DNA of 34,290 bases from Acidimicrobiaceae bacterium (GTDB lineage: Bacteria; Actinomycetota; Acidimicrobiia; Acidimicrobiales; Aldehydirespiratoraceae), in assembly GCA_026708645.1 (NCBI GenBank), contig JAPOUM010000038.1:1-34290 (forward strand). Direction: 5' to 3'. The notes under the pieces are model-generated. The model saw nothing but the letters and a program-made list of their open reading frames with translations, was not told where the DNA came from and did no database searches. Each line of letters starts with the position of its first letter. Position 1 is the stretch's first letter. Made by a program: the position numbers and the translations under genes. This document shows, one piece after another, positions 33,630 to 34,290 of this stretch.

Positions 33630-33735
33630 GACGGCGCCCTCGGCACTCGACCGCGAGTGAGCCCTGCCGTGGACGTCGAACGTGGGGCCGCTGCGGTCGG
33701 TTGGCGGCGCCCTCGGCACTCGATTGCGAGTGGGC
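33630..33735. repeat. Direct repeats, 73 bp apart, with a conserved hairpin
   Basis: GGCGCCCTCGGCACTCG begins at 33633 and 33706. Each copy is followed by a palindrome, CACTCG-ACCG-CGAGTG and CACTCG-ATTG-CGAGTG. The loop differs while the stems are kept, which hints at a conserved RNA or DNA hairpin. No gene is seen in 33572-34170. Confidence 0.65.
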
Positions 33736-33887
33736 CTGTATCGCCTGTGTCGCCCACCGGAGGTTCTCGCTTCGTGTCACAACGCCGAAAGCTTCGACTG
33801 CGGCGAAGAGGCTCTGAACGAGCAGGCTCGGCGAACTCCACCGCCGGATCTCTGCGGAAGTCGACCCTGAGCGCTGACGGCGTCGCT

Positions 33888-34135
33888 GTCAAAGCGCTGT
33901 CAGGGCTGAGCGGCCCCAGCCGGGCTGACGCGAGTGCGGCAGCGCCGTCGAGAGCGATCCGGTCAAAGCGCTGTCAAGGCGCTGTCCGGCCGAGCAGCCC
34001 CACGACCGGCGCTTCCTGACAAGCCGGGATCTGGAGCATCCCTATGAAATCTGTCCCTGCACACAGACGGCGACCGCCACGCTGACAGTGTCGATGTCCA
34101 AGCCGCTGTCAGGCCGGGCATCCCAGGCCGGGGGT
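33888..34135. repeat. Degenerate GC-rich repeats around GCGCTGTCAGG
   Basis: A unit near GCGCTGTC-N-GGCNGNGC, ending in CCAGCCGG or a variant, recurs at about 33894, 33968 and 34104. AAAGCGCTGT at 33891 and 33965 gives a period of 74. The copies are strongly diverged. They have no coding potential that I can support. Confidence 0.5.
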
Positions 34136-34170
34136 TGTTGCAGGAGAACAGCTTGATTTGATTGTTGAAC

Positions 34171-34226
34171 AAGATTTTTGAGTGAGATAGGTGTGAATGT
34201 CACACCCCTGTCCTATACTGCTGTTC
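34171..34226 (+). promoter_or_regulatory. Promoter/operator of the right-hand DUF222 gene
   Basis: TATACT (34214-34219) lies 7 nt before the ATG, pointing to a leaderless mRNA. A perfect inverted repeat GGTGTGA-ATG-TCACACC occupies 34190-34206. The block aligns without gaps to the upstream region of the left DUF222 gene, where only the TCACACC half-site is kept. Confidence 0.6.
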
Positions 34227-34290
34227 ATGGTTTTAGAAGCCGCCCGACGAGCCGAAACAGCCGCCGCTGCCCTGCTGGCCGCAGTCAACA
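34227..34290 (+). CDS. DUF222-family protein, 5' end only
   Basis: Twenty-one codons are visible before the window ends. They start MVLEAARRAETAAAALLAAV and resemble the first residues of the DUF222-HNH protein at the left (MVLETVTQAQTATAGMLAAV). It is therefore a paralogue in opposite orientation. Whether an HNH domain follows cannot be seen. Confidence 0.7.
   Translation, partial: MVLEAARRAETAAAALLAAVN

Noticed and set aside
33253..33892. Minus-strand ORFs of 119-175 aa across the IS481 fragment
   Set aside because: They are antisense to the transposase HTH and to repeats, with no recognisable domain.

Overview
The window looks like a chromosome segment of a high-GC actinobacterium. Codon use is GC-rich. 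RpoB, RpoC, S12 and KARI are of actinobacterial type, SecE is the short single-helix form, and DUF222-HNH (13E12-type) genes are present. Several genes appear to have leaderless starts. A deep lineage such as Acidimicrobiia is my best guess, but I cannot prove it from sequence alone. Nearly every gene lies on the minus strand, so the biological reading order is from right to left.

Right end (about 34.3 to 29.8 kb): the start of a DUF222 gene on the plus strand, a repeat-rich stretch with a truncated IS481-type transposase, then gatC-gatA-gatB, which encode the Glu/Asp-tRNA amidotransferase. Next (29.7 to 28.4 kb) is a two-gene cassette of a 308-aa unknown protein and a VapC-like PIN protein, preceded by repeat elements that could be an operator. 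Then comes ilvB-ilvN-ilvC (28.3 to 24.7 kb). It has a clear promoter and a leaderless 18-codon leader peptide rich in Val, Leu and Ile, which is good evidence for translation-coupled attenuation. tRNA-Thr, tRNA-Met and a VOC-fold gene follow.

Middle accessory island (23.7 to 18.9 kb): a 138-aa protein overlaps by ATGA a 1460-aa protein that I cannot assign. The large protein has a nuclease-like motif in its N-terminal third and a long alpha-helical remainder. This pair is the best candidate for an undescribed system in the window.

Core information-processing block (18.7 to 4.2 kb): an ECF sigma factor and its zinc anti-sigma factor, tRNA-Trp, secE, nusG, rplK, rplA, a leader region, rplJ, rplL, a DSP-like phosphatase, rpoB (own promoter), rpoC, rpsL and rpsG. 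Three of the core proteins have unusual residues. RpoC has lost all four cysteines of its second zinc site. S12 has Arg at position 88, a residue that gives streptomycin resistance in Mycobacterium tuberculosis. RpoB carries substitutions in the rifampicin region. The 33 bp at the 3' end of rpsG are duplicated just downstream, and fusA and tuf do not follow.

Left end (4.1 to 0 kb): an XRE-ImmA/IrrE gene with a duplicated 19-bp operator that contains a LexA-like palindrome, a PIN partner truncated at its 3' end, a complete DUF222-HNH gene, and a repeat-rich region with three 165-bp tandem repeats and C-rich low-complexity DNA. The two DUF222 genes at opposite ends of the window share an ungapped upstream block.
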